A stretch of 64,000 bases of DNA from CAZDIO01 sp964505555 (GCA_964505555.1 CAZDIO010000026.1:3193-67192); one strand, 5' to 3'. Positions 1 to 8,406 are shown, counted from the stretch's first letter. Program-made: numbers and translations. The notes: a model not told the origin generated them from the letters alone.

Positions 1-250
1 TCTGGCGAAACTCACCATAGCGGCCAGTATGTCCCCAGAGGTTTCGTTGCCAAACATCGACCTGACGATCAAAGCGTCGATAAAGTTCTCGAGCGATTTT
101 TTTCTGACCAACAACGCCATTGGCACCAAGACCAGCATAATACATAAACGCTGTAGGACATTTGTTTGAGCCCGCAAGGTGTAAGTTACGCCAAATATTT
201 GGTTGATCTCGTCGATTACGAAACCATACCTTTATCTTCTCAATGCTCAT
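1..250 (-). CDS. Unrecognised protein, N-terminal 83 residues (cut by window edge)
   Basis: An open frame runs from an ATG at 250 to the left edge with no stop. It begins MSIEKIKVWF and is rich in Arg, Trp and Tyr. The ATG overlaps the stop of the upstream hydrolase gene in a 4-nt ATGA arrangement, which is typical of translational coupling, so it is very probably the fourth gene of the operon that starts with the GH3-like gene. I recognise no domain in this fragment. There is no signal peptide or membrane segment. Its role should be linked to the acyl-adenylate/hydrolase chemistry of its neighbours, which is inference from context only. Confidence 0.6.
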   Translation of the reverse strand, partial: MSIEKIKVWFRNRRDQPNIWRNLHLAGSNKCPTAFMYYAGLGANGVVGQKKIARELYRRFDRQVDVWQRNLWGHTGRYGEFRQ

Positions 251-1173
251 ACACTCAACTCAGATCTATTTTGGGTTTGAAGAGTGTTCTCAGAAGCAGC
301 CTCAACTGCAAAAAGCCAGTTATGAAGATCGTAAAAAAACCTCTCTGACTCCTTACTGTATTCAAGAATATGCTTTGCTTCGGAATATTCGATGATCTGT
401 TTTTTAGAAGAAGAAACGCTTTTTACAAACAAGCGCGTTTTTTCGTTATTATTGATCTCATCTTTCCCGGCAAGAAGGACTAAGAGTGGAAGAACAAAGC
501 TCTTGGAATGGAGATTGATAAAACGTCTCATTCGAAACGTTTCTCTATATGTCTGAAGATCCGTGTGCGTAAGGGCAAAAGGATCTCTTTTAATAAAATG
601 AAGGCGCTGAGAAACATCGGTAAGTTGTTCTGGAGAAAAAGGAAGCGGAATTTGTGCCTCTTTCCCCACAAAACGTTGAAACACTGAAGCCACACTCGAA
701 ACAATCTCCGGTCTAACTTTAGTAAATACCGCCGGAGCAGCAAGCACCACGGAGTGACAAAGAGCTTCATATTTTAAGGCAAACAAAAGCGCCGGAAGAG
801 CTCCAAAACATTGACCAAGAAGATGAACTTTTTTTAAACCGGATTGCCTGAGAGAAAAACTAACAACCTCTAAAGCATCATCAAGAATCTGTTCATATCG
901 TTTACACTCTCCTCGAGGCTCATTACTTAACCCCGAGCCTCGTCGGTCAAAACTAAAAACAGGAAAACCACTTTTTGCGAGCATGATCGCGCTATCAAGA
1001 AACCATCCCGAATGGCTCTGAAGACCATGAAACATAATCACCGGAGACTTATTCCCTGATGACGGAAATATTCGTACCGGGATAAGCACTCCATCCACAC
1101 TTGGTAAGAATTGGAGTTGAAAAGCCTCAGCATGGTGATCTTTTGCTCTCTGATCTTCTTTCTGCTCTAGCAT
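247..1173 (-). CDS. Alpha/beta hydrolase with Cys in the nucleophile position
   Basis: The 308-residue protein has the alpha/beta-hydrolase layout: an oxyanion-hole motif FHGLQSHSGWF near residue 48, the strand and loop FSFDRRGSGLS near 73, a nucleophile elbow GQCFG at 120-124, a candidate acid Asp in AGKDE (about 238) and a candidate His in AKHIL (about 268). The family is usually Ser-dependent (GxSxG). Here the central residue is Cys122, as in dienelactone hydrolases. It would act in the cytoplasm on an ester, thioester or lactone; the substrate is unknown. Its ATG overlaps the end of the FAH-family gene by 7 nt and its stop overlaps the next gene by 4 nt, so it is a middle gene of the operon. 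The family is clear, the reaction is not. Confidence 0.8.
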   Translation of the reverse strand: MLEQKEDQRAKDHHAEAFQLQFLPSVDGVLIPVRIFPSSGNKSPVIMFHGLQSHSGWFLDSAIMLAKSGFPVFSFDRRGSGLSNEPRGECKRYEQILDDALEVVSFSLRQSGLKKVHLLGQCFGALPALLFALKYEALCHSVVLAAPAVFTKVRPEIVSSVASVFQRFVGKEAQIPLPFSPEQLTDVSQRLHFIKRDPFALTHTDLQTYRETFRMRRFINLHSKSFVLPLLVLLAGKDEINNNEKTRLFVKSVSSSKKQIIEYSEAKHILEYSKESERFFYDLHNWLFAVEAASENTLQTQNRSELSV

Positions 1174-2084
1174 TTTACTGTGGCCTCTTTGTTTTCGTTA
1201 CTTACATGCACCACTCCGTAGCCGAGAACTTCTGATGTCATCTCAATTTCATCCCCTGGCTGAAGAAAGGTATGGCTAAACAGGTGTGCTCTCCGGGCCC
1301 GTTTTACGGAAAAGCCGTTTTTGAGAAATAATTCCATAGTGCGCAGTTTGTTGGGGACGGTAAGAATCACTCCTTCAGGAGTGCCTGAGGCAACAAGTAA
1401 CCACTCCGTGTTACTGTCTTCTTGAAATACCTGTTGATGAATCTCTTTTGGCCTCAAAATACAATCCACCGCACGCAGTGTTTGGCGAGGCTGCTGATTG
1501 ACCCGAAGTGAAATGGAGAGTTTTTCCCAATCTTCATCATCACCAATAGCGAGAAGTGGACCCACAAGTAGAGCTCCTTCAAAATTCTTTGCTTCTGAAA
1601 ATACTGATTGTTGTCGCTCGAGTTTTCGTGAGTAATTAATGACTTGAATACCGCGATCGGTAAGGTCATTAACCATTAAAAAGCCAAATCTCTCCGGGGC
1701 ATGCCGTCGCTGAAGAATCCCTACCTCTGCTTCATAGTCAAGGTGGGGTCGATAGAGGAGGTGCCCGTCCATCAACCGCGCGGGACCCTTTTTCTGAAAC
1801 CGAAAGCAGTCTGCAGCACGCATCTCACGTTGGTGAGAAGGATAGGTAAAGGTATAGCCAATGCATCGAACATCAACGTTTGGAAGGGGTGGCAGCAATT
1901 CCTTCCACGAAGTAAGGGTAGGCGGAGCACTTGTTTCATTTCGAAGGGGAGGATCTTCTTTCCAAAGTGAATCAAGTTCAAAAGTCTCAGGAGAAAGGAA
2001 GCACCCTTCTGGCAAAAAGCCATAGACGATTCGCCAGAAAGTGTCGATGGTTCTTGCGACGGTAAGCATCCTTTGTAACGACAC
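1167..2084 (-). CDS. Fumarylacetoacetate hydrolase (FAH) family protein
   Basis: The 305-residue protein carries FAH-fold signatures: the metal-ligand region LDYEAEVGIL near residue 115, NDLTDRGIQ near 140, SGTPEGV near 233 and a C-terminal FLQPGDEIEMTSEVLG. Members of the family are cytoplasmic Mg/Mn-dependent C-C hydrolases, hydratases or decarboxylases acting on oxo-acids. The long N-terminal part (about 80 residues before the core) makes it unlike the shortest isomerase/hydratase forms. The GTG at 2084 is used here, but the ATG at 2069 (MLTVARTI) is equally possible. It starts 5 nt after the GH3-like gene and overlaps the hydrolase gene, so the three are co-transcribed. Substrate unknown. 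Confidence 0.8.
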   Translation of the reverse strand: MSLQRMLTVARTIDTFWRIVYGFLPEGCFLSPETFELDSLWKEDPPLRNETSAPPTLTSWKELLPPLPNVDVRCIGYTFTYPSHQREMRAADCFRFQKKGPARLMDGHLLYRPHLDYEAEVGILQRRHAPERFGFLMVNDLTDRGIQVINYSRKLERQQSVFSEAKNFEGALLVGPLLAIGDDEDWEKLSISLRVNQQPRQTLRAVDCILRPKEIHQQVFQEDSNTEWLLVASGTPEGVILTVPNKLRTMELFLKNGFSVKRARRAHLFSHTFLQPGDEIEMTSEVLGYGVVHVSNENKEATVKC

Positions 2085-2089
2085 CCTGA

Positions 2090-3805
2090 TTAATGCATTC
2101 CGGCTGCTTTTGCCTGAGCTTCCTCTTCAAGGGAAAACTCCTGCTCTGCAGGAAACCGGTCAGCAAATGTTTCATCCGTAGTGACTCGAAGAATTTTAAA
2201 TTGTGTATCGATTCGACCTTTGGCGACTTCGCTCTCCTGGTATTTCTTAAAGGTACCTTCCTTTACAATTCGGATCTGCGGAAGAGAGAGCCGAAGAGAA
2301 TCGCGCTTTTGAGCATATTCAGAGTTGTGCCTCTTTAAAGCTTCATCTAACGACCGAAGCACCGGAGCAATCTCCATGGCTGTAGGAAGAGATGAGAACT
2401 CAACAAGAAATAGATAGAAGGGTTTTGTATTTTCACTGGTCACGCCAACGGCGGCGATAAAATGGTATTTGGTTTGTAGTGAACGAAAGGCTTTTTCGAC
2501 TGCAGAAAGAACTTGTGCCTCACTGAGTTTCTCACCGATTAATGAGACGATACCTTTTGTTTTATGGAGGAAGCGAATTATCGGCGTTTTCTCATAAAAG
2601 CCTGCGACTTCAATGACATCATTCATATTGTAACGATACAGTCCAGAGGTCGTTGTTACATAGGGAATATATTTTTCCCCAACCGCGAGATTCTCAGGCA
2701 AAAGAAGCGAGCTAGGTAGGGGATGCTCCTCTTCAGCGAGCGCAAATTCATATATATTTGTATCTATAGTAAGCACCCCATCACAACCGTCGTCAGAAAG
2801 CGGGATGGAGCCTCGTAGCTCCGTTGCAAAATACCCAATGTCGCGGACCGGAATGTTTTCTGAATAGTCGTGCGTAGCTTCTTTGAGCTGAAATCCCACC
2901 GTTCCTCCCTTCCAACAACCGATCGCAGCAAGCTCAGGCCAAACATGTTTTGGAAGTAACTTACCGTTTTCTTTTTTTGCTGCTGTTTTTAAAAACTTTG
3001 CGCGGCGAGCATTTCGAGCGCAAGTATTTTTAAACTGTGCGAGATCTTTTGTTGACAACTCAGGTGTCCTGCTCGAAGAAATAGTGCCATCTTGAATATC
3101 AGCGATTATTGATTCGCTAAATTCTCCTAGAAGCTCTGCAATCAGTGCTACCGTACTTGGATTACAGGTATAGATAAAAGATACAGGATGCTCAGCGGCC
3201 ATTCGTAGAATAAGGTAATATTTTGTTCGGTAATCTTTAATCGTAAAAGCCTCATAGGGGCAGGCATACATTTTTTTTATCACCATTGGCGCATTCTGAT
3301 ATCCATGTCCGGACTCAGCACCACAAGGGGTACCATCAGGAGCGTAGCTCTCTGCTTCCGGGCTGACGATTACGAAGAGCCGATTGTGAAATACTTGCGG
3401 ATGGTCACGATAAAGCGCAGAAAGCCAAAGCTTTAAAAGTCGAGCTTTATTTTGCTTACTTTCAGGTGTGACAGGGATGAACTTGGTACTTCCGGTAGTT
3501 CCGCTCGTCATGCCATAGAGAATTGGCTTTTCTATTGTTAACTGTGCGGCATCTCCTTCCATCGCCTTCTTAATAAAAGGCTCAAGAGTTTCATAATCAG
3601 CTAAAGGAACTTGCGATTGAAAATCCTTAAAATCACATATTTCTGCAAAACGGTGCTTTTTTCCGTAACTTGTTTCTGCATTTTTCTGAAGGATATGTCC
3701 TAATAACGACCGCTGAAGGTGCGATGGGACCTGACACGACTTCTGGAAACGCCGCAACGCATAAGGTCCATAGGCACTAAATAACAAGGTTGGCAGATGT
3801 ATCAT
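2090..3805 (-). CDS. GH3-family acyl-adenylate/amidosynthetase-like enzyme
   Basis: This 571-residue protein matches the GH3 (auxin-responsive) family, whose plant members conjugate amino acids to carboxylic acids through an acyl-adenylate. Visible family features are the P-loop-like GMTSGTTGSTKFIPVT near residue 98, an N-terminal segment LLGHILQKNAETSYG, and GLYRYNMNDVIEV in the C-terminal half. The length fits the family. Bacterial GH3 homologues have few defined substrates. It is the first gene of a minus-strand operon with FAH-family and alpha/beta-hydrolase genes, which suggests that a carboxylic acid is activated or ligated and later hydrolysed. The promoter should lie in 3806-3860. The family call is firm; the substrate is unknown. 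Confidence 0.85.
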   Translation of the reverse strand: MIHLPTLLFSAYGPYALRRFQKSCQVPSHLQRSLLGHILQKNAETSYGKKHRFAEICDFKDFQSQVPLADYETLEPFIKKAMEGDAAQLTIEKPILYGMTSGTTGSTKFIPVTPESKQNKARLLKLWLSALYRDHPQVFHNRLFVIVSPEAESYAPDGTPCGAESGHGYQNAPMVIKKMYACPYEAFTIKDYRTKYYLILRMAAEHPVSFIYTCNPSTVALIAELLGEFSESIIADIQDGTISSSRTPELSTKDLAQFKNTCARNARRAKFLKTAAKKENGKLLPKHVWPELAAIGCWKGGTVGFQLKEATHDYSENIPVRDIGYFATELRGSIPLSDDGCDGVLTIDTNIYEFALAEEEHPLPSSLLLPENLAVGEKYIPYVTTTSGLYRYNMNDVIEVAGFYEKTPIIRFLHKTKGIVSLIGEKLSEAQVLSAVEKAFRSLQTKYHFIAAVGVTSENTKPFYLFLVEFSSLPTAMEIAPVLRSLDEALKRHNSEYAQKRDSLRLSLPQIRIVKEGTFKKYQESEVAKGRIDTQFKILRVTTDETFADRFPAEQEFSLEEEAQAKAAGMH

Positions 3806-3863
3806 TCCCTACAATCGCGCAGGTGGGATAACGTGTCCCTGACAGAGATCATAAAAATTCTGA

Positions 3864-4046
3864 GAGCTTAATTATGTTTTAATCCAGGAGGCACGGTCCG
3901 CCTTACGGCGGAAAAGTGCTATTGGGGAGACGCTGCGAACACGCGAGATTCAAATTGCTCGTTCGCTTAATAATGAAGACCGAATCCTCCGTGCCTGCGA
4001 ACTTTCTGAAATAACGATGAGGCTTACACTATGTTCCAAAAAGCGC
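3864..4046 (+). pseudogene. Decayed partner of the downstream nucleotidyltransferase gene
   Basis: The frame is open from 3864 and ends at a TAG at 4044-4046, 16 nt inside the following gene. No good ATG or GTG start lies ahead of the conserved-looking part (RSLNNEDRILRACELSEITM). That segment resembles the N-terminal ELSxxxR region of small hypothetical proteins often encoded directly upstream of MNT/AbiEii-like nucleotidyltransferases. The C-terminal continuation expected in that family is missing. I read it as a truncated remnant; an alternative is chance similarity. Confidence 0.3.
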
Positions 4047-4573
4047 TAGAGCATGCAATAACTCGGTTACGAAATGCTCAGAAAGACCGCCTGTTAGAAC
4101 GCTTTGCTCTGATCGATGGATTTGCCGTTTCCCGTTGGAGCATCCCAAGAGCGACATCTGATATTGACTTCGTTATCCAACTTGGAGATTCAACCGAAGA
4201 GAAACTCGCTTCCGCGCTGCACGGCACAATCATCAAGGGTTCACCACGAGATCCCCTGCTCAGTTGCGTCACATTTGAAGAACATGACGACCACGGAAAT
4301 ATTCCCGTTCAGCTTGTTCGATTTCCGTCTGCTTGGGAAAAAATCGCGTTTCAAAACGTTTCTGAAGATGAGATTGATGGCTTCATCATGCCATTTGTCG
4401 ACTGGAAGGCCTTAGTGCTGCTCAAATTGTATGCAGGCGCAGCTCACGATCTTGCAGATGCCCAGAGCATTCTCGAAACGGTTCAACCAAAACCTCAAGA
4501 GCTAAATTACCTGAAAAAAAATGCTGCTTCATTAAGAGTATCTAAGAGATTAGAGAGACTCATTCCAAAATAA
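4031..4573 (+). CDS. Nucleotidyltransferase-fold protein (MNT/AbiEii-like)
   Basis: The 180-residue protein has a minimal nucleotidyltransferase core: DGFAVSRWSIPRATSDIDFV (about residues 29-48). The SDIDF supplies the paired metal-binding Asp residues. A later stretch, VDWKALVLLKLYAGAAHDLAD (about 122-142), matches the helix that follows in this family, usually written KLxAGxxxDxxD. Relatives are antitoxin- or toxin-type nucleotidyltransferases in two-gene modules. A decayed partner reading overlaps the 5' end. The gene lies just outside the tRNA-derived repeat at 4668, so it may be chromosomal or left from an earlier insertion. Activity and target are unknown. Confidence 0.7.
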   Translation: MFQKALEHAITRLRNAQKDRLLERFALIDGFAVSRWSIPRATSDIDFVIQLGDSTEEKLASALHGTIIKGSPRDPLLSCVTFEEHDDHGNIPVQLVRFPSAWEKIAFQNVSEDEIDGFIMPFVDWKALVLLKLYAGAAHDLADAQSILETVQPKPQELNYLKKNAASLRVSKRLERLIPK

Positions 4574-4667
4574 CCGCGGCTGGACGATCTGCGATCTACT
4601 ATTCGCACAGGAGCACCGGAATAATCTCCCGCAACGAAGGAGTTGAGTAAATCTCATCCAACGAGTT

Positions 4668-4723
4668 TGCCCTGGCGGAGACTCGAACTCCGATGTTGTT
4701 TCCAACACATGGTTCTGAGCCAT
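4668..4723 (-). repeat. att repeat 1: 3' half of tRNA-Leu(CAG)
   Basis: Read on the minus strand the segment contains an anticodon stem-loop ATGG-CTCAGAA-CCAT (anticodon CAG), a class II variable arm GTTG-GAAA-CAAC, a T arm CGGAG-TTCGAGT-CTCCG and the acceptor 3' strand CCAGGGC plus discriminator A. This fits tRNA-Leu. The D arm and 5' acceptor strand are absent, so it is not a functional tRNA. An identical 56-bp copy lies at 11795-11850. Confidence 0.85.
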
Positions 4724-4851
4724 AAAACTCACTTGTATCACTGAGTGTCATGGTGTGTCTTTCTGTTTCATAACTTGCTTAAATCACAAACCTTTCTAAA
4801 ATCTTCTTGAACCACGACGGTTCATGAAGAGTCATCGAAGTTCAGTCTTGA

Positions 4852-4920
4852 TGGCCCCAATTTGGCCCCAGTCAAACCACATGGTCCTGACCATGTGGTG
4901 CAAACAGGAATTGGCCCCAA
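4852..4920 (+). promoter_or_regulatory. TGGCCCCAA iterons and palindrome in front of integrase 1
   Basis: The motif TTGGCCCCA (first copy TGGCCCCAA) occurs at 4852-4860, 4862-4870 and 4911-4919, all in the same orientation. The third copy ends just before the integrase reading frame. A perfect 11-bp inverted repeat with a 2-nt centre (ACCACATGGTC arm, 4876-4899) lies between copies two and three. The arrangement suggests integrase arm sites or an autoregulatory operator. Integrase 2 has the same layout with a different motif. Confidence 0.55.
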
Positions 4921-4935
4921 TTGCGAAGAGGAACT

Positions 4936-6180
4936 GTGCCGAGAATAAAATTAACTGATCGAACGCTCAAGGCTCTTTCTACTCAGAAGGAAACTGAGGA
5001 GTATGTAGACGATGATTTTCGCCAGGGAGAATTCGGCGTCCGAATAAGTAACCTCGGTCGTAAGAGCTTCTTCTTACGTTACAGAGTAAACGGTAAACGG
5101 AGGAGGCTTCCATTGGGGACCTATCCTTCGATATCACTTGCCGATGCTCGCGCTAAAGCCTTGGAAAACGTTGCTGGAGTACACGAGGGCAAAGACCCAG
5201 CGAAAGTCAGGAAAGAGGCGCGAAAAGCGGGCACGGTTGAGGATCTCTTCGATACCTTCATGGAGCAAAAGGAAAGAACGCTCGTCCACTCGACAATGCT
5301 CAACTACCGATCCATGTGGAACAGAGATTGCAAACCGACATTAGCAGACATGAAGGCTGCTGACGTTCAGAAAGCCCATATCATAGAACTGTTGGACCGA
5401 ATTGAAGCGAGATGTCGGGGACCACATATGGTAAATCGAACCAGGTCAATGCTTATGTCACTTTTCAATTGGGCTCTTGCAAAAGACCGATGCAAGCACA
5501 ATCCCGTCTTCGGTGTTCCGAGGGCGCAAAAGCGAGAGCTTCCGGGCGAACGATTTCTCTCACGTAGCGAGATTCGCATCTATTGGGAATGTTCCGGAGA
5601 AATGAATCCCACTGACTGTGCATTTTGGCGATTGCTGATACTTCTTGCACTTCGCCCCGGAGAAGTGATGAAGCTCCGTTGGGATTGGATTGACGACTAT
5701 GTTCTTACACTTCCAGGCTCGGCTGTAAAAAATAAGCGCGAGCATCGTCTCTACCTGACTGATGTTGCTCGGGAGGAGATTGGACGGCTGAAAACGTATT
5801 CCGGTTCGTCCGAGTTTGTGTTTCCTGGTATCGGCAAAGACAAAGCTCGAATGGACTTTACCGACTCACATGCCATACTGCTCAAGAACATGGGAGTAGC
5901 ACATTGGACACCACGTGATATCCGTCGAACATGCGAAACACAAATGCGGACGTTTATCCGGGACAGCGAGGGAATCTCTCGCGTGCTGAATCACGACATG
6001 ACAACAATTCGAAAGCATTACGACAAGGGGGACTACTTCGATCGAAAGCGTGAAGTGCTCATTCTTTGGTCAAAGTGGTTGATGGAAACGGTGACGAGCG
6101 AGCAAAACAAAGTGGTAAACCTAAGGGACTACTCAGTGAAGAGCATTCCGAATATGGAAAATAGAATCTCTACACACTGA
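4936..6180 (+). CDS. int: P4-type tyrosine integrase (element 1)
   Basis: The protein (414 residues from the GTG at 4936) has the N-terminal DUF4102 arm-binding domain (PRIKLTDRTLKAL, then GVRISNLGRKSFFLRYR and LPLGTYPSISLADARAKA), a SAM-like core-binding region (about 100-190) and a C-terminal catalytic domain. Catalytic landmarks are ALRPGEV (first Arg), WTPRDIRRT (Arg of the usual HxxR box, with the His replaced as in many P4-type enzymes), LNHDM and the Tyr in KHYDKGDY. The frame extends to a TTG at 4921, but the GTG at 4936 aligns with the MPNINLTDRT start of integrase 2 and is preceded by AGAGGA. It integrates and excises element 1 at the tRNA-Leu 3' end, acting at the repeats 4668-4723 and 11795-11850. 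Confidence 0.93.
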   Translation: MPRIKLTDRTLKALSTQKETEEYVDDDFRQGEFGVRISNLGRKSFFLRYRVNGKRRRLPLGTYPSISLADARAKALENVAGVHEGKDPAKVRKEARKAGTVEDLFDTFMEQKERTLVHSTMLNYRSMWNRDCKPTLADMKAADVQKAHIIELLDRIEARCRGPHMVNRTRSMLMSLFNWALAKDRCKHNPVFGVPRAQKRELPGERFLSRSEIRIYWECSGEMNPTDCAFWRLLILLALRPGEVMKLRWDWIDDYVLTLPGSAVKNKREHRLYLTDVAREEIGRLKTYSGSSEFVFPGIGKDKARMDFTDSHAILLKNMGVAHWTPRDIRRTCETQMRTFIRDSEGISRVLNHDMTTIRKHYDKGDYFDRKREVLILWSKWLMETVTSEQNKVVNLRDYSVKSIPNMENRISTH

Positions 6181-6251
6181 GTAGAGACTTGACGGGATGC
6201 ATGTTAGGAGTTTTTGGTCAATAATTACAGCAGGTTGACAATGCTGCTTAT

Positions 6252-6295
6252 GTTATTATAATTCCTAATTGCTATTATTTAGGAAATATAATAAC
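6252..6295. promoter_or_regulatory. 17-bp inverted repeat upstream of abiEi (candidate AbiEi operator)
   Basis: Arms at 6252-6268 (GTTATTATAATTCCTAA) and 6279-6295 match at 16 of 17 positions around a 10-nt spacer, 8 nt before the abiEi start codon. AbiEi antitoxins of known systems repress their own promoter by binding inverted repeats, so this is the expected operator. Binding here is inferred. Confidence 0.65.
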
Positions 6296-6303
6296 ATACG
6301 CCT

Positions 6304-6888
6304 ATGTCTGCTAATGAGAAGTTTTTCAACATGCTCAATAAAACCGATTTTCTCACTCTGGACGAGGCACGAAAGATTTGTCCGCACCCAATGATGCTCA
6401 GCCGTCTCGTTGCCAAGGGAAAGCTGTATCGACCACAGAGAAAAATTTACACGGCAACACTTGACTGGCTCACTGATCCTCTTAAGAAATACCTCCCCGT
6501 TTGTACGCTCATTCCTGATGCCATCATCTGCGGCGTTTCAGCGCTCACGTACTACGATCTGACAGATGAAGAGGAGCGGCAGATTTGGATAGCTGTTCCA
6601 CAGAAGCGCCGCGTGATCAATTCCGAGTATCGTGTCATCCGGCCCTCGGGTGCTGCATACAGCCTTGGCATTGACACACACACATTCGAAAACCGGAAAG
6701 TAAGAATTTACAACCGAGAAAAGGCAGTTGTAGATGCATTCAAGTATCTCACCGAAGAGGTCGCTCTGAAAGCGCTGAGAGCCTATATGAGATCGAAGAA
6801 CAAGAACATGGATAAGCTTCTCGACTACAGCAAGAAGCTCAAGAAGCCCCTGGGTGACATCGTCCGGATTATGCTATCAGAGGAATAA
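6304..6888 (+). CDS. abiEi: AbiEi-type antitoxin (type IV toxin-antitoxin)
   Basis: The 194-residue protein has the AbiEi layout: an N-terminal winged-helix domain (DFLTLDEARKI...LSRLVAKGKLYRPQRKIYTA, about residues 15-55) and a C-terminal domain with the usual CGVSALTYYDLTDE near 80 and REKAVVDAFKYLTEE near 140. In characterised AbiE systems AbiEi is a DNA-binding antitoxin that represses the operon and counteracts the AbiEii nucleotidyltransferase without direct complex formation. It starts 8 nt after a strong inverted repeat and shares one base (TAATG) with abiEii. A gene order of antitoxin then toxin is standard. The system protects against phage by abortive infection and can stabilise the element. 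Confidence 0.88.
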   Translation: MSANEKFFNMLNKTDFLTLDEARKICPHPMMLSRLVAKGKLYRPQRKIYTATLDWLTDPLKKYLPVCTLIPDAIICGVSALTYYDLTDEEERQIWIAVPQKRRVINSEYRVIRPSGAAYSLGIDTHTFENRKVRIYNREKAVVDAFKYLTEEVALKALRAYMRSKNKNMDKLLDYSKKLKKPLGDIVRIMLSEE

Positions 6889-7730
6889 TGCCAGTAAACG
6901 TTAAGAGCCTTCAGGCTAAACTTTATAACATCTCCAAAGAGAACGGCGTTCCGTTTCAATTGCTGCTCAATCAGTTTGGTGCCGAACAGTTTTTGGCGCG
7001 CCTCAGTCGTTCGCCAAACGCGAAACGATTCATCTTCAAGGGCGGAACGCTGCTTGCGTATTTGATTGATACCACTCGTAAGACAAAAGACCTCGATTTC
7101 TCAATCCGGGAATTAAGAAGCGATCGACCGGATCATCTCCTCTCCGTTATCGAGGAGATTTTGAATATTGACCTTGATGATGGGCTTGCATGGGAGAAAC
7201 CAACCGGAGAAACATTGAGACATCCCGAAATGGATTATCCAGGGATGCGCGTCAAGTGCCCCTTTCATTTGGAAACAATGCGGGGACATGTTCGAATCGA
7301 TTTAGCATTTGGTGATGTTGTGGATGCGGTAGAGTTCGCCCTTGAAAAACTGAGATACAAAGGCGAGCCCTTGGTGGGACAAGATTTTATGGTTCTCTCT
7401 TATCCACCGGAAAGTATTTTTTCGGAAAAACTTCAAATCGTGATTTCTCGTAAGGAGAACAATACGAGAATGAAGGATTATTACGATCTGTATAAGCTTG
7501 CTTTGGGTGCACTGGACGAAACAAAGCTCAGGACATGTGTGCAAGTAACTTTTGAGAAGAGAGGAGTGGCTGTTCAACAGGAGATTGATTTCCATCCTGA
7601 TGCGGTGCAGAAGCTGCAAACTTTCTGGAGTGCCTACCTAACGAAAGCGACCTTGGCGGATGTTCCTCAGCAGATTAAGGAGGTCATAGAAGCAATCAAC
7701 AAAACATTGGAGAACATTTTTCGTGGCTGA
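6888..7730 (+). CDS. abiEii: AbiEii nucleotidyltransferase toxin
   Basis: This 280-residue protein matches AbiEii toxins (PF08843-type): FKGGTLLAYLIDTTRKTKDLDFSIRE at about 49-75 gives the GG(S/T) and DxD nucleotidyltransferase motifs, and KDYYDLYKLALG near 200 is the conserved KxxDxYDL-like helix. AbiEii family toxins transfer nucleotides to target RNAs and arrest growth; AbiEi counteracts them. The frame overlaps abiEi by one base and the following exonuclease gene by 8 nt, so all three are translationally coupled. The family assignment is firm. The RNA target cannot be read from sequence. Confidence 0.88.
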   Translation: MPVNVKSLQAKLYNISKENGVPFQLLLNQFGAEQFLARLSRSPNAKRFIFKGGTLLAYLIDTTRKTKDLDFSIRELRSDRPDHLLSVIEEILNIDLDDGLAWEKPTGETLRHPEMDYPGMRVKCPFHLETMRGHVRIDLAFGDVVDAVEFALEKLRYKGEPLVGQDFMVLSYPPESIFSEKLQIVISRKENNTRMKDYYDLYKLALGALDETKLRTCVQVTFEKRGVAVQQEIDFHPDAVQKLQTFWSAYLTKATLADVPQQIKEVIEAINKTLENIFRG

Positions 7731-8268
7731 AATTTATGTGAGTACTGACGTCGAGGCAGACGGCCCCATTCCTGGACCGCATTCCATGTTAAGTTTCGGC
7801 TCTGCTGCATATCTTCACGACAAAACACTCGTTGACACATTCACTGTCAATCTCGAACTCCTGCCGAATGCTATACAGCATCCACAGACCATGGAGTGGT
7901 GGAAAACTCAGCCCAAGGCATGGAGAATGTGCCGCGAAAATCCACAGCCCCCGGAAAAGGCAATGAAAGATTACGTTGCATGGCTCAAGAACCTACCAGG
8001 GAAACCTGTATTTGTAGGTTACCCTGTCGCTTATGACTTCATGTTTGTCTACTGGTACGTGATGCGCTTCACAGGTGAAAGCCCATTCTCACATTCTGCC
8101 TTGGATATCAAAACGTATGCGATGGCGTTACTGAAAAAAGGGTATCGAGAATCGACAAAGAAGCATATGCCAAAGCACTGGTTTGATAATCTACCTCACT
8201 CCCACTGCGCTTTGGATGATGCAATTGAGCAAGGAGCACTATTCTGTAACATGCTTGCCGAACGATAA
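7723..8268 (+). CDS. DEDD-family 3'-5' exonuclease
   Basis: The 181-residue protein is a single RNase H-like exonuclease domain. STDVEADGPIP (about 7-17) carries the first D-x-E pair, VGYPVAYDFMFV (about 99-110) the second Asp, and HSHCALDDAIEQ (about 165-176) a His/Asp pair of the DEDDh type. Such enzymes trim DNA or RNA 3' ends with two metal ions. The GTG start overlaps the end of abiEii by 8 nt, an unusual addition to an AbiE operon. A short remnant of the 5' end of a homologous gene is found at 14590-14640 behind a different HTH gene, so this exonuclease seems to travel with toxin-antitoxin-type modules. Whether it is a third component or a passenger is unknown. Confidence 0.8.
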   Translation: MAEIYVSTDVEADGPIPGPHSMLSFGSAAYLHDKTLVDTFTVNLELLPNAIQHPQTMEWWKTQPKAWRMCRENPQPPEKAMKDYVAWLKNLPGKPVFVGYPVAYDFMFVYWYVMRFTGESPFSHSALDIKTYAMALLKKGYRESTKKHMPKHWFDNLPHSHCALDDAIEQGALFCNMLAER

Positions 8269-8406
8269 AGAGAATAGAAGGCCACACCTAGCCTAAGGCT
8301 TGAGTTTTTTGAGGTTGGAGATATGCGTTCAATATCTTTGGTCAGCTTAGTCATTTGCCTCACGCAATAATTCATCAAGCACATCAATCGGTTGACCAGT
8401 GGGGTC

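Noticed and set aside
4668..4723. A complete tRNA-Leu gene
   Set aside because: Only the part from the anticodon stem to the 3' end is present; the D arm and 5' acceptor strand are missing here and at 11795-11850.
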